Shown: piece by piece, positions 44,172 to 54,599 of the stretch | Layout of the letters: the number at the start of each line of letters is the position of its first letter | Position numbering within the stretch: position 1 is the first letter of the stretch | NCBI GenBank assembly: GCA_041402045.1 | Contig: JAWKSZ010000030.1 | Location: forward strand, 15,031-79,030 | Direction of reading: 5' to 3' | Length of the DNA stretch: 64,000 bases | Source of the DNA: JAGQRJ01 sp041402045 | Lineage (GTDB): Bacteria; Planctomycetota; J058 | Made by a program: the position numbers and the translations under genes | Notes under the pieces: generated by a model | Told to the model about the DNA's origin: nothing | The model's database searches: none | The model's input: only the letters and a program-made list of their open reading frames with translations

Positions 44172-45128
44172 ATGCTGGCCTACGAGCTCCCCAAACCGCG
44201 CTCGGCCCACCTCCTGCTCGGGCTGATCGCCTACCCGCTCACGAGCCTGCTCCCGGTGGCCGTGACCTGGGGGCTGCTCGAGGCGATCAACGCCTACTAC
44301 CGCCCGATCCCCGTGCTGTGGCTGCTGCTCGTGGCCTTCACCGTGCGCCACACCGCGGGCTTCGTGGTCACGACGCTCTTCCACCGCTCCATGGCCCACG
44401 ACGCGTTCCGCTTCCACCCGGTGCTGGAGTGGCTGCTGCGCCTGTGGACGTGGTTCTTCGTGGGCACCGGCGCCCGCGCCTTCGCGATCATGCACCGCGC
44501 GCACCACGCCTACACCGACAAGGAGGGCGACCCGCACTCGCCCACCAAGCCCGGCGAGAGCCTGTGGACGGTGGCGCGCCAGACCAACCGCTCCTACGTG
44601 GACGTGCTCAACCGCCCCGAGGCCTACACCCGCTTCGCCCACGGCCTGCCCGACGACCGGCTCGAGGCCCTGATCGAGTGGGACGGCAAGCGCAACTTCG
44701 GCTTCCGCGGGGTGCGCGTCCCCCTGCAGATCCTGCTGTGGGTCGGGACCCTCGGCTGGCTGTTCGGACCGGTGGCCGGGGTGCTCGTGTTCCTGGCCCT
44801 GCTCCCGACCACGATCGGCGGCGTGGTCGCGGTCTCGATCTTCACGGTCAACGGGCTCTGCCACCTGGTCGGCTACCGCAGCTACGAGGTCGACCTCACC
44901 GCCTCGAACCTGTTCCCGATCGACGTGCTCACCTGGGGCGAGGTCCTGCACCAGAACCACCACGTGTTCCCGGGCTCGGCGAACTTCGCGCACAAGGCCT
45001 GGGAGTGGGACCCGGCCTACACCGTGCTCTGGTGCATGTCCAAGGTCGGCCTGGTGCGCGACCTCAAGGCGCCCACGCCGAACCTGCCTCCGCTCCCCGT
45101 TTCACACTCGCTCTCAACGAGCCCGTGA
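44172..45128 (+). CDS. acyl-CoA / fatty acid desaturase (delta-9 type)
   Basis: 318 residues with four membrane helices and the three histidine boxes of membrane di-iron desaturases: HRSMAHD, HRAHHAYTD and HQNHHVFPG. Motifs around them (YTDKEGDPHSP, NGLCHLVGYRSY) match the stearoyl-CoA desaturase-like class. It introduces a double bond in an acyl chain using O2 and reduced cytochrome or ferredoxin. The ATG at 44172 gives MLAYELPKPRSAH; no strong ribosome-binding site is visible. A second desaturase follows after only ten bases. Confidence 0.92.
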   Translation: MLAYELPKPRSAHLLLGLIAYPLTSLLPVAVTWGLLEAINAYYRPIPVLWLLLVAFTVRHTAGFVVTTLFHRSMAHDAFRFHPVLEWLLRLWTWFFVGTGARAFAIMHRAHHAYTDKEGDPHSPTKPGESLWTVARQTNRSYVDVLNRPEAYTRFAHGLPDDRLEALIEWDGKRNFGFRGVRVPLQILLWVGTLGWLFGPVAGVLVFLALLPTTIGGVVAVSIFTVNGLCHLVGYRSYEVDLTASNLFPIDVLTWGEVLHQNHHVFPGSANFAHKAWEWDPAYTVLWCMSKVGLVRDLKAPTPNLPPLPVSHSLSTSP

Positions 45129-45138
45129 GGGGTCGCGC

Positions 45139-46269
45139 GTGAGCCCGACCGAGCCGCAAGCGCCCTTCGAACCGCACGACTTAGCGTCTGGCGCCGGCCT
45201 TGCGTTCGCCACGCCAGGAAGGACGGCGAGCGGCGACGACCCCGCGGCTCGCGACGTGGACCCCATGCCTGGCACCGCTGCTCCGCCCCTCGCCGCTCCG
45301 CCCGACGCCCCCACCCGCCGCCCGTTCGCCAAGCGCCTGCGCATGATCGTGGCGGTGGAGGTCCTCCCGCTCCTGGGGGCCCTGGGCGCGGTGTGGCTGG
45401 CCTTCGCCGACGGGCTCTGGACCCTGGACCTCGCGCTCCTGCTCGGGTTCTACGGGTTCACCATGCTCGGGATCGAAATGGGCATGCACCGCCTGATCGC
45501 CCACCGCCAGTTCGAGACCGTGGCCCCGATCCGCTACCTGCTGGCGATCGCCGGGGGCATGGCCGGCGAGGGCTCGGCGCTCCTGTGGAGCGCGATCCAC
45601 CGCGAGCACCACCAGACCTCGGACACCCCCCGCGACCCGCACTCGCCGGTCCACGGCCTCGACGGCAGCGGCGGCGCGCTGCGCCGCTTCGCCTGGGCGC
45701 AGTGCGCGTGGTACGGCGAGCTCGAGGGGATCGTGACCTTCAACCGCACCCTGCCGCGGGTGGTCGCCGGGGAGGTCGCCCGCGACGACCCCGACCCCGC
45801 CGCGGTCTACGCCCGCCGGGTGCACGACTGGACCCGCGACCGGACCCTGCTCGCGATCGACCGGCTCTACCCGGTCTGGACGCTCCTGGGCTTCGTGCTC
45901 CCCAGCCTGATCGGCCTGGCGGTGGCCGGCCCCTGGGGTGCGCTGCACGGGCTCTTGTGGGGCGGGTTCATGCGCCACTTCCTGGTCAAGCAGGTCTCCT
46001 TCGCGATCAACTCGATCGGGCACACCGTCGGCACCAAGCGCTACCAGGCCCCCGACGAGAGCCGCAACAACCCGGTCATGGCCGCGCTGACCCTGGGCTC
46101 GGGCTGGCACAACAACCACCACGCCTTCCCCGACTCGGCCTTCACCAGCCTGCGCTGGTGGCACCTCGACCCCACCGGCTGGCTGATCTCGGCCCTCGAG
46201 GCCGTGGGCCTCGCCTGGGACGTGCAGCGCGTCGACCCCGCCCGGGTCCGCGCCGCGCGTTTGAGCTGA
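45139..46269 (+). CDS. second acyl-CoA / fatty acid desaturase
   Basis: 376 residues from a GTG. About 60 N-terminal residues are Pro/Ala-rich and poorly conserved; an internal ATG might be the true start. The core has the boxes HRLIAHRQ, HREHHQTSD and HNNHHAFPD, with DSAFTSLRWWHLDPTGWLI near the end. It diverges strongly from the first desaturase, so the pair is not a recent duplication and may act at different positions or on different chain lengths. Convergent with, and two bases from, the RND-like gene. Confidence 0.92.
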   Translation: MSPTEPQAPFEPHDLASGAGLAFATPGRTASGDDPAARDVDPMPGTAAPPLAAPPDAPTRRPFAKRLRMIVAVEVLPLLGALGAVWLAFADGLWTLDLALLLGFYGFTMLGIEMGMHRLIAHRQFETVAPIRYLLAIAGGMAGEGSALLWSAIHREHHQTSDTPRDPHSPVHGLDGSGGALRRFAWAQCAWYGELEGIVTFNRTLPRVVAGEVARDDPDPAAVYARRVHDWTRDRTLLAIDRLYPVWTLLGFVLPSLIGLAVAGPWGALHGLLWGGFMRHFLVKQVSFAINSIGHTVGTKRYQAPDESRNNPVMAALTLGSGWHNNHHAFPDSAFTSLRWWHLDPTGWLISALEAVGLAWDVQRVDPARVRAARLS

Positions 46270-46271
46270 GC

Positions 46272-47816
46272 TCAGTCGACGAAGCGGACCCCGAGGCCAG
46301 GGAACTCGACGCACAGGCGATCCCCGAGCGCGCGCAGCCCGTCGGCGGAGCCGTCGAGCGCGACGCGCAGGCAGGCGGCGGGCGCTCCCCCGGCGCGGGC
46401 CCGCACCCGCTCCTCCGCGTCGAGGGACACCTGGCCTAGCGCGCTGAGCGGCACCTCGCCGCCGATCGGGGGCGAGAGCCGGAGCTGGGTGAGGTCCTCG
46501 GCGAGCTCGAGCTCGACCTCCGCCACGACCTCGAGCTCGCGGGCGGAGCGCAGCGCCGCGTCGGCGGCGGCGGGCGTCCACCCCAGCGCCTCCAGAGCCT
46601 CGGGGTCCCAGCGCACGCGCGCCTCGGCGGCAATCCGGGGCGCGACGCGCAGGAGCCCCCGCACCTCCGCCAGCTCGCCCGCCCCGGCCTCGAGCGCGTC
46701 CACCGCGCGGTCCAGCGCCCCGCGCTCCTCGTGGGTCAGCACGACCCAGCCCCGGGCGTCGAGGGGCGCCGCCTGGAGCCCGGGCACCCCCTGCAGCGCC
46801 GCCACCGCCCCCGGACCGTCGACGCTCCACGCCTCGCCGTCCTCGGGGTCCCCCGGCCCCCCGAGGAGCGACCCGCCGACCACCCACAGCCCGCGCGCCG
46901 GCGGCGTCGCCGCCAGCGCGGGCCCTTGCAGCGAGACCGCCTCCCCGCCGCGCACGGGCCACGACCCCCAGCGCCCGTGCTCGACCTCGAGCCGGGCGAA
47001 CTCGCGCGCCAGCGGCTCCTCCGCCAGGAGCGGCTCGAGGCCCGAGGCCTCGCCGAACACGACCGCCGCGACCACGGGCTGACCTTCCAGGTAGACCCGC
47101 GTCCGCCCGCGCAGCTCGCGGCGCACCTCGCCCACGTCGCCCAGTCGCAGCGGCACGCCGTCGCGCAGGGCGAGGACGACCTCGGTCAGGGCCTCGGCCT
47201 CGACCGCGCCGGGGAGCCCGCCCGCAGCGCCGCGGCCACGTCGTGCGCGGTGAGCCCGCAGGCGACGAGGCGCTCGGGGTCGCAGCGCACGCGCAGGACG
47301 GCGTCGGCCTCCCCCAGGAGCGCCACCTGGCGCACACCGGGCGCCTGGACCAGCCGCTCGCGCAGCGCGCGCGCCCGCGCGCTGGCCTCCTCGAGGGTCG
47401 CCTCGCCCCCGAGCAGCACGACCCGCGCAGGCTCGCGCACGCGGCGCCTCGAGCTCCCAGGCCTGGACCTCACCGGGGCCGCCGATCGCCGAGCGCAGGG
47501 CGTCGAGGCCTGGCCGGTAGCGCGCGGGGTCGGTTTCGAGCGGTAAGAGCGTGAGGGTCACCTCGCCTTCGCGGCTCACCGCCACCCACTCCAGCGCCCC
47601 CATGTGCCCGAGCTCCCTCTGCATGGGCCCCACCACGTCGCGCTCGAGGTCGCCCAGGCTCGCCCCGGGGACGGCCACCCGCAGGCGGTAGAGCTGCTCC
47701 GCCGGCGGCGCGGGCGCTTCGCGCGACGGACGGACCGCGAGGGCGCCGGCGAGGATCGCCCCCGCGACCCCCAGCGCCGCCACGCCTCCGCCCACCGCGA
47801 CTGCCTTGGACCCCAT
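46272..47816 (-). CDS. RND porter-domain-like protein lacking the RND membrane domain
   Basis: 514 residues with a single N-terminal helix (GGVAALGVAGAILAGALAV). The rest reads like the periplasmic porter subdomains of HAE1-type RND pumps: PGASLGDLERDVVGPMQREL, then VLLGGEATLEEASARARAL with APGVRQVALLGEADAVLRVR, PERLVACGLTAHDVAAALRA and VPLRLGDVGEVRRELRGR. A second similar half contains WDPEALEALGWTPAAADAAL and EVPLSALGQVSLDAEE. The twelve membrane helices are absent. Two compensating frame changes (near 47450 and 47225) restore the middle. A TAGACT six bases before the ATG suggests a leaderless message. Function unknown; it might be a stand-alone periplasmic substrate-binding or decoy form. 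Confidence 0.65.
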   Translation of the reverse strand: MGSKAVAVGGGVAALGVAGAILAGALAVRPSREAPAPPAEQLYRLRVAVPGASLGDLERDVVGPMQRELGHMGALEWVAVSREGEVTLTLLPLETDPARYRPGLDALRSAIGGPGEVQAWELEAPRARACAGRAARGRGDPRGGQRAGARAARAAGPGARCAPGGAPGGGRRRPARALRPRAPRRLRAHRARRGRGAAGGLPGAVEAEALTEVVLALRDGVPLRLGDVGEVRRELRGRTRVYLEGQPVVAAVVFGEASGLEPLLAEEPLAREFARLEVEHGRWGSWPVRGGEAVSLQGPALAATPPARGLWVVGGSLLGGPGDPEDGEAWSVDGPGAVAALQGVPGLQAAPLDARGWVVLTHEERGALDRAVDALEAGAGELAEVRGLLRVAPRIAAEARVRWDPEALEALGWTPAAADAALRSARELEVVAEVELELAEDLTQLRLSPPIGGEVPLSALGQVSLDAEERVRARAGGAPAACLRVALDGSADGLRALGDRLCVEFPGLGVRFVD

Positions 47817-47822
47817 GCCGCG

Positions 47823-47828
47823 AGTCTA
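47823..47828 (-). promoter_or_regulatory. -10-like TAGACT, leaderless promoter candidate
   Basis: Reverse-strand TAGACT, six bases (CGCGGC) before the ATG at 47816. The same TNNACT-CGCGGC-ATG arrangement (CACACT) is found before the kinase gene at 60937. Confidence 0.45.
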
Positions 47829-47870
47829 CGCCAGCGCGCCGGGTGACAGCTCGCGCCCCGGCGTGCTTCC

Positions 47871-48511
47871 ATGCCTCGAGGAGCGTGGCATGCGGGGGTG
47901 GGTCGAGACCGGCGAGGGCGCGCCCGGGAGGGCCTGACCCGCCACGCGCTGCCAGACGGCTGCCTGGTCTGGTCCGCGCGCCTGCCCGCCGCGCTGTGCC
48001 TCGACCCGCCGGACTTCGCCGACGCCTGGCGCCTGCACCCGCCCGAGCGCCACCGGATCCGCATGCACGGGCGCTTCCGTGCTCACCCCGCGACTTCCAG
48101 CAGGCCTACGCCCGCGACTCATCACTACACCGGCAACGTCAACCGCGCGCTCCGCTGCCTCGCCCGTGTTCGCGCCGTTCCTCGCTCTGGGGCCAGGCGG
48201 CCCTCGACCCGCGGCTGAACGGCGTGCTGCTCAACTGGTACGACGGGACCCAGGGTCACGCGATCGGCAAGCACCGGGACTCGACCGGGGCTGGTCCCAG
48301 GTGCGCCGATCGTGACGATCAGCCTCGGCGAGCTGGCGCACGTTCCGGCTGCGGCCCTGGCGCAGCCCTCGGCAAGCGACTTCCCCGTCGACGACGGCGC
48401 CGTGTTCGTGCTCCCGTTCTCCACCAATCAGCGCTGGACCCACGAGAGGTCCCCGCGAGCAAGCGACTCCTGGGCCGGCGGATCTCGATCACCCTGCGCG
48501 CCTTCGCCTGA
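47871..48511 (+). pseudogene. AlkB-like 2OG-Fe(II) oxygenase, multiply frameshifted
   Basis: Pieces in all three frames build an AlkB-family dioxygenase of about 210 residues: ALCLDPPDFADAWRLHPPER, RDFQQAYARD, HYTGNVNRAL, LNGVLLNWYDGTQGHAIGKH followed by RDS (Fe ligands H-x-D), APIVTISLGE, DDGAVFVLPFSTNQRWTHE (third His) and ASKRLLGRRISITLRAFA (2OG-binding Arg). At least six frame changes within 640 bases are needed. All functional residues survive, which argues for assembly errors or very recent decay. Family members demethylate alkylated nucleic acids or hydroxylate other substrates; the NWYDG form resembles the eukaryote-like/uncharacterised group. Confidence 0.6.
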
Positions 48512-48514
48512 CCC

Positions 48515-51500
48515 TCAGTCCACGTGGACCAGGGCGTCGCCCTCGCGGCGCGCGCCGCCGCGCTGCACGAGGTGCTCGATCCCCTGGGCCAACACCCCGG
48601 CGACGCGCTTGCCGACGCGACGGATCCCGAAGGTGCGGGCCAGCTCCTTGAGCAGGTCGGGCTCGGGGCGCTGATCATGTGCGCGAGCAGCGCCCCCGCG
48701 GCGTTGGCCAGCTCCTGCGGGGCGATCTCCTCGGGCTTGCGCGGCTCGTCCTCGGGCCCCGGGACGCGGAACGCGCGGTAGCTCGCCGGGTCCTGGTCGG
48801 CGCGCCACACGAACTCGCCGTCGAGCCGCAGCCGTCCCTCGGCGACGGTCCAGCGCAGGGCGTGCTCGAAGCGCGCGCGCACCTTCTGCGTGATCCGCCC
48901 GATCCCCCAGGCGGGCGCGATCCGCGCCAGGAGCGCGTCCGCCGGGAGCGGCGCCTCGACCGCGGCCAGCGCCTCGAGCTGCGCGGCGAGCACGCGCTCC
49001 TGCCCGGTGGCGTAGAAGCGCTGGGGGTCCCCCGCGGGGGCAGGGTCTGGCGCGCGGCGATAGCGCTCTTCTCCGGGGAGCGCGGCCTCCTCGGGCGCCG
49101 GCTCGCGCGGGGCGACGCGCTGGCCGCTCTCCCCCGGCGCGTCCGGGGTCACGGGCTCCCGCACCTCCGGCGCGGGCTCCGGCGGGGGCTCGTCCCGCGC
49201 CGGGCGCGGCGCGGCCTGAGCCTCGCGCAGCGCGGCCTCGACCCGCGCGAGCTCTCCCGCCGGGTCGCGCAGCCAGTCGCCGGACCACACCCGACACAGG
49301 CGCCAGCCCAACGCCTCGAGCACCCCCTGCCGCAAGCGGTCCCGGTCGCGGGCGGTCTTCGCGCTCTGGTAGTTGGCGCCGTCGAGCTCGACCCCGAGCA
49401 GGTAGCGCGCGGGGTCCTCGGGGTCCTTGACCGCGACGTCGATCCGATAGCCCGAGCAGCCCACTTGCTGTTCGAGGACCCAGCCGCGCTCCCGCAGCGC
49501 CGCCGCCAGCTCCTCGGCCAGGGCGCTCTCTCCCGCGGCCTCGACGCTGGGGGTCGCGATCGCCTGGGTCCCGCGCCGGGCGTAGTCGAGGAACGCCTTG
49601 AGGTGTTTGGCGCCCACGGCCTGGGTCCGCGAGAGGTCGATCTCGTCGCCGGTGAGCGCGGTGAACACGAGCACCTGGCGCCGGGCGCGGGTGATCGCCA
49701 CGTTCAGCCGGCGCTCGCCGCCGGTGCGGTTCAGCGGGCCGAAGTTGAGCGCCACGTGCCCCTCGGCGTCGGGGCCGTAGCACACCGAGAACAGGATCAC
49801 GTCGCGCTCGTCGCCTTGGACGTTCTCCAGGTTCTTCACGAACACCGGCTCCCGCGCCTCCTCGCCGAAGGCGCCCTCGAGGCTCGGGTCCGCCTGGCGC
49901 GCGGCGTCGAGGAGCGTCTCGATCAGGTCCTGCTGCGCGCGGCTGAAGGTCACGACCCCCAGGCTCTCGTTGCGCCCCGCGCGCAGGCGGCGGGTGACCT
50001 CGGCCACCACCGCCTCGGCCTCGAGGCGGTTGGTGCGCGCCCCGCCCCGGTCGTAGACCGCCTGGGGCAGGTGCCGCAGCTCGACCCCCAGCCCCGGCGC
50101 GCCCTCGTCGGCGCAGGGGAAGGTCAGGAGCCGGTTGTCGTAGTAGTGGGCGTTGCTGAAGACGATCAGCCCCTCGTGCTGGCTGCGGTAGTGCCAGCGC
50201 AGGTGGAGCGTGGGCAGGTTCGCCGCGGTGCACTCGTCGAGAATGCTCTCGGCCTCCTCGAGCTCGTCCTCGTCGAAGGCGTCGGGGCCCTCGTCCCCGC
50301 GGCTGAAGAAGCTCGTGGGCGGGAGCTGCTGCGAGTCGCCGACGACCACCGCCTTCTCCGCGCGCGCGATCGCGCCGATCGCGTCCCACACCGGGATCTG
50401 CGAGGCCTCGTCGAACACCACGAGGTCGAAGCCGGGGAAGGCCACCGGGTCCAGGTACTGCGCCACCGAGAGCGGGCTCATGAGCAGGCAGGGCACGAGC
50501 CGCGGGAGCAGGTTCGAGGTCTCGCGGAACAGCTTGCGCAGCGGCATGTGCCGGGCCTTGAGCTCGAGCTGCCGACTGAGGATCCCGCTCTCGGACGCCG
50601 CGGCGAAGCGCCCGCCCCGGGGCGGGACCCGGGCCGCGAGCCGCGCGCGCAGGAGCCCGCGGGTCGCGTCGATCAGCGCGCGGTCCAGCTCGCGGAAGCG
50701 CTCGAGCTTGCGCTCGTGCTCGTGGCGGTTGAAGGTCCGCAGCACCTCGCTCCGGTCGCTGACCCGGTGCAGCCAGCCCTCGTAGAACCCGCGGGCGAAG
50801 GCGGCGCGCACGTCGCTGGGCTCGAGCTCGCCGCGCTGCGCCGCCTCCAGCAAGGGCGCCAGCCCGGCCTCTCGCGCGGCGGCCTCGACGCGCCGCCAGT
50901 GGCCCCAGTCGTGGAGCTGGCCCAGGTGCCCGAGCCAGCCCTGGCCCGCCGTCGTGACGCGCTCGAGGAACCCCGGCTCGGGGTCGCTGCCCCAGGCCGC
51001 TCGCAGGTCGAGGGCGAGCAGGGCGGAGACGGCGTCGACCGCCGCGCTCAGCCGATCGAGGGCCGCGGCGCTCTCGCTCAGGCGCCGCACGAGGGGGGAG
51101 CCCGGCGCCAGGCGCGCGCCCTCGACCGAGGCCAGGGCCACGACCTGGCGCTGCAGCGCGCCGCCGAGCTCCAGGCGCGGGAGCAACGCGCGCACGCGGT
51201 CGGCCCAGGCCAGCTCGCGGGCCAGCGCCTGGACGTCGGGGGCGCCTGCGCGCCAGCGCGCGCCGAAGAAGCCGGGGCCGAGCCCCTCGGCCTCGCGCAG
51301 CGCGTCGCGCTCCCGGGCCAGCTCGCGCGCGGCCAGGAGCAGCGCCAGGAGCGCCTGGTCGTCGGGGAGTTGGCCGCTGGCCACCGCGGCGACCTCCTTG
51401 CGCACGGCGCCGCGGGTCCACCACGACCAGAGCACGAAGCCCTTGATCCCGCCCTCGAGCCGCGTGGCCAGCGCGCCGTGGTCGAGCTCGTCGAGGAAGC

Positions 51501-54500
51501 GCTCGCCGTAGAGCCCGACGAGCTTGGCCCGGCGCGCGGCGACCTCCCGCGCCTGCCGCAGCAGGGCCTCGAGCCGCGGGCGCAGCTCGCGCCAGCCGGG
51601 CTCGGTCAGGAGCGCGGCCTCGACGCCGGGCGCCTCGGCCAGCGCCGCGCACAGCGCGCGCAAGGGGCCGAGGGCCTCGCGCGCCAGCACCTGCGGGGGG
51701 TCCTCGGCGCTCAGGTCCTGCAGCGTGGCGCTCAGCGCCTGCCGAGCCGCGGCGGCCGCGTCGAGGAGCGCGCGCAGCGCGGCCTCGGCCTCGTCGCGCA
51801 AAGTCGCCCGCGGCTCGCGCACGCCGACCGCGGCCAGCGGGTGCTCCCCGGGAGGGCCCACGGCGACCAGCGCGCGCTCGACCCGGTCCGCGTGCTCGCT
51901 CAGCCGCGCGAAGTCGGCGGCGCTCGTCTCGGGGGCCGGGAGCGCGCCCAGGCCGACCCGGGGCGCGTCCCGCAGCGCGCACAGGCGCGAGGTGACCTCG
52001 AACACGCTCAGCCCCAGGGGGTGCCGTCGGTGCAGGGCCTGGGCGTAGGCGTTGAGCTCCGCGCGCAGCGCGGCCAGGCGCTCGGCGCGGCGCTCCCAGT
52101 CCTCGGGCTCGGCCTCCGCCGACACCTCCCAGGCCGCCCCCAGTCGGGCGAGGACCTCCTTCTTGCGCGCCTTGTTCGAGTGCAGCTCGAGGCAGAACGC
52201 CTCGAGCCCGGCGCTCTTCAGCCGCTCGTGGACCACGTTCAGCGCGGCCATTTTCTCGGACACGAACAGCACGCGCTTGCCGCTGCCCAGGGCGTGGGCG
52301 ATCAGGTTCGTGATCGTCTGCGACTTGCCCGTGCCCGGCGGCCCCTGGAGCACGAAGGTCCGCCCCCGGCTCGCGGCCTGGATCGCCACGAGCTGCGAGC
52401 TGTCGGCGTCGCGCGGGCAGTAGAGCTCGCCCGGGGGCAGCTCGCGGTCGAGGGCCTCGGCCTCGGGCAGCTCGCCGCTGGCGGGGAAGGGCTGGTCCGA
52501 GGCCAGCGCCAGGTGCTGCACCAGCGGGTTCTGCAGGAGCGCGGCGGTGTGCTCCTCCAGGTCGCGCCACATGAGGAACTTGGTGAACGAGAGCAGCGCG
52601 AGCTGGGCCTCGCGCTCGACGCCCCAGCGCGGGAGGTCCGCGACCGCGGCCTCCCAGCGCGCGAGGATCTCGACCACGTCCAGCCCCGCCGCGTCCTCCG
52701 GGAGCTCGTCCAGCCCGCGGACCTCGACCCCGGGCTGGTCGAGCTTGAGCTTCTCCAACAGCGTGACGTTGAGGTAGGCGTCCTCCTCGCTCAGCCGCAG
52801 GCGGTAGGCGGCCCCGGAGCGCACGCGCTCCAGCCGCGCGGGGAGCAAGAGGATCGGCGCGCGCCGCGGGGTCTCGCTCGTCGGCGATTCGAACCAGCGC
52901 AGGAACCCCAGGGCGAGGTAGAGCGGGTTGGCGCCGGTCTCCTCCCGCGCGGTGCGCGCGCTGCGGAACAGACCCACCGCGCGCTTCTCGAGCTCCGCCG
53001 GGGTCGCGCGGCTGCGCAGCGCGCCGCGCTCGAGCTCGGCGCGGAGGAAGGCGCGCTCGGGGTCCTCGGGCGCGGGGGGCTCGGGGTCGGAGAGCCCCGT
53101 CGGCAGCGAGCCGAGCTCGGTGTGGCCCAGCTCGCGCACATGGGGCGCGCCGGGGAAGGCGTCGCTGCCGAGGGCCGGGGTGGCGCGGACCTCGGGGTCC
53201 TGCGGCTCGGGCTCGAGGAACCCCGTCGGCAGCGAGCCGAGCTCGGTGTGGCCCAGCTCGCGCACGTGGGGCGCGCCGGGGAAGGCGTCGCTGCCGAGGG
53301 CCGGGGTGGCGCGGGTGGCGCGGACCTCGGGGTCGAGGGGCTCGGGGGTGGGCGGCGCGGGCGCGGGCAGCTCGTCGGGGCGCGGGCGGGGTCCGAGGGT
53401 GAAGCCCACGCCCTCGGCCAGCAGGTCCTCGAAGCGCGCCAGGTCGGGGACGAGGAGCGGCAGGGTCTGCTGGGTCTCGCGGTAGTTGATCAGGCGGTTG
53501 CGCAGGGTCAGGTCGAGCAGGCGCCGCTTCCAGCGCTCGACCCGCGGCGCGGCCCCGGGGCCCTCGACGTCGGCGAGCTCGTCGATCAGCGGCGAGCGCA
53601 GGGCCTCGGGCGCGAGGCCGGGCAGCGCCAGCGGCCGCACCCCGGCGCGCCGCGCGGCGAGGAGGTCGACCCAGGTCACGTCCCCCGCGAGGGCCGGGAC
53701 CTCCCCGGGCGCGAGGGGATCCACCAGGAGCAGCTCGCCCAGCTGGACCCGGCGCGCGACGCGCTCGACCCCCTCGCCGCTGGGCTCGACGAAGCTGGCG
53801 TCGGTCGTCCACAGCCCGACCCGCGCTCCGGCGGGGCACCACACGAGCAGCGCCGGACAGCCCGCGCGCTCGACGAAGGCGGCCACGACCAGGGCTCGCT
53901 CCAGCGCGCTCGGCCCGCCCTCGCGCCGCAGCGCGTCCGGCGGGCGCACGGCCTGCGGTCCCTGCGGGTCGGTGTCCCGCGGGACCCCTGCGGGGAGGCT
54001 CGCCAGCCAGCGCCGCGCGTCCTCCACCGCGCGCCGCGCGCGCTCGGGGTCGGGCCCCGCCGCCCCCGGCGCGGCCCCAGCGAAGGCCGGGTGCAGCGGC
54101 CACACGAAGGCCGCGGCCACCTCGGGCACCCCGCCCAGCCCGCCCCACACCCGCGGCGGCAGGACCCGCACCGCGCGCTGCGCCGCGGCCAGGGGCTCGC
54201 CGTCCGGGGCCAGCACCCGCGCCACGAGCTCGGCCTCGGTCTCCTCGGCCACGGCCTCGAGCGCCACGCGATCGAGGACCAGGGGCACGTCCACCAGCGG
54301 GCAGCGCTGACCCGGCCGCAGCCGGGGTAGCTCGCGCACCCAGGGATTCGAGAGGCCCTCCAGCCGGACCTCGAGGCGGGCGCCGTCCAGGTCCACCTCG
54401 CCCCGATAGTCCACCTGGAGCAGGTTGACGAGGGGCACCCCCGCCAGGGCCGACGCCAGCCCGAGCTGCGGGTCGCAGTCGATCGCGATCGTGAGCCCGG

Positions 54501-54504
54501 CCAT
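48515..54504 (-). CDS. DUF4011 - SF1 helicase - restriction-endonuclease-like - DUF3320 giant protein (defence-type), one frameshift near 3' end
   Basis: About 1996 residues. The N-terminal ~300 residues are beta-rich, then a DUF4011 segment (RWKRRLLDLTLRNRLINYRE, near 322). A 42-residue tandem repeat linker follows. The helicase has Walker A QGPPGTGKSQTITNLIAHAL (near 720), Walker B VVFDEASQIP with GDSQQLPPTSFF (near 1364) and motifs VQGDERDVILFSV and RLNVAITRARRQVLVF. A Vsr/REase-type nuclease (near 1680, GYRIDVAVKDPEDPARYLLG, ELDGANYQSAKTARDRDRLR, GWRLCRVWSGDW) precedes a C-terminal DUF3320-like end (ARTFGIRRVGKRVAGVLAQG), reached after a frame change near 48668. Proteins of this architecture are known as single-gene antiphage candidates (Hhe-type). 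The mobile-element debris next door fits a defence locus. Confidence 0.85.
53095..53346. repeat. 126-bp near-identical tandem duplication in the helicase gene
   Basis: Copies at 53095-53220 and 53221-53346 encode a 42-residue unit including ALGSDAFPGAPHVRELGHTE. The nearly unchanged DNA shows a recent in-frame duplication between the DUF4011 and helicase parts. Confidence 0.85.
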
Positions 54505-54599
54505 GCCCGTCCCCCCCTCGGGACGCTCGGATTATGGGGCACCGCCCGCCCGGGAGCGAGCGCGCGCCCCCCGCGGCCGCGCCTCCTTCACCGGCTGGT

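Noticed and set aside
48679..54330. Very long open frame on the + strand (1883 codons) opposite the helicase gene
   Set aside because: It is an antisense shadow caused by high GC and strong third-position bias; its translation is low-complexity and lacks domains, whereas the opposite strand has all helicase motifs.
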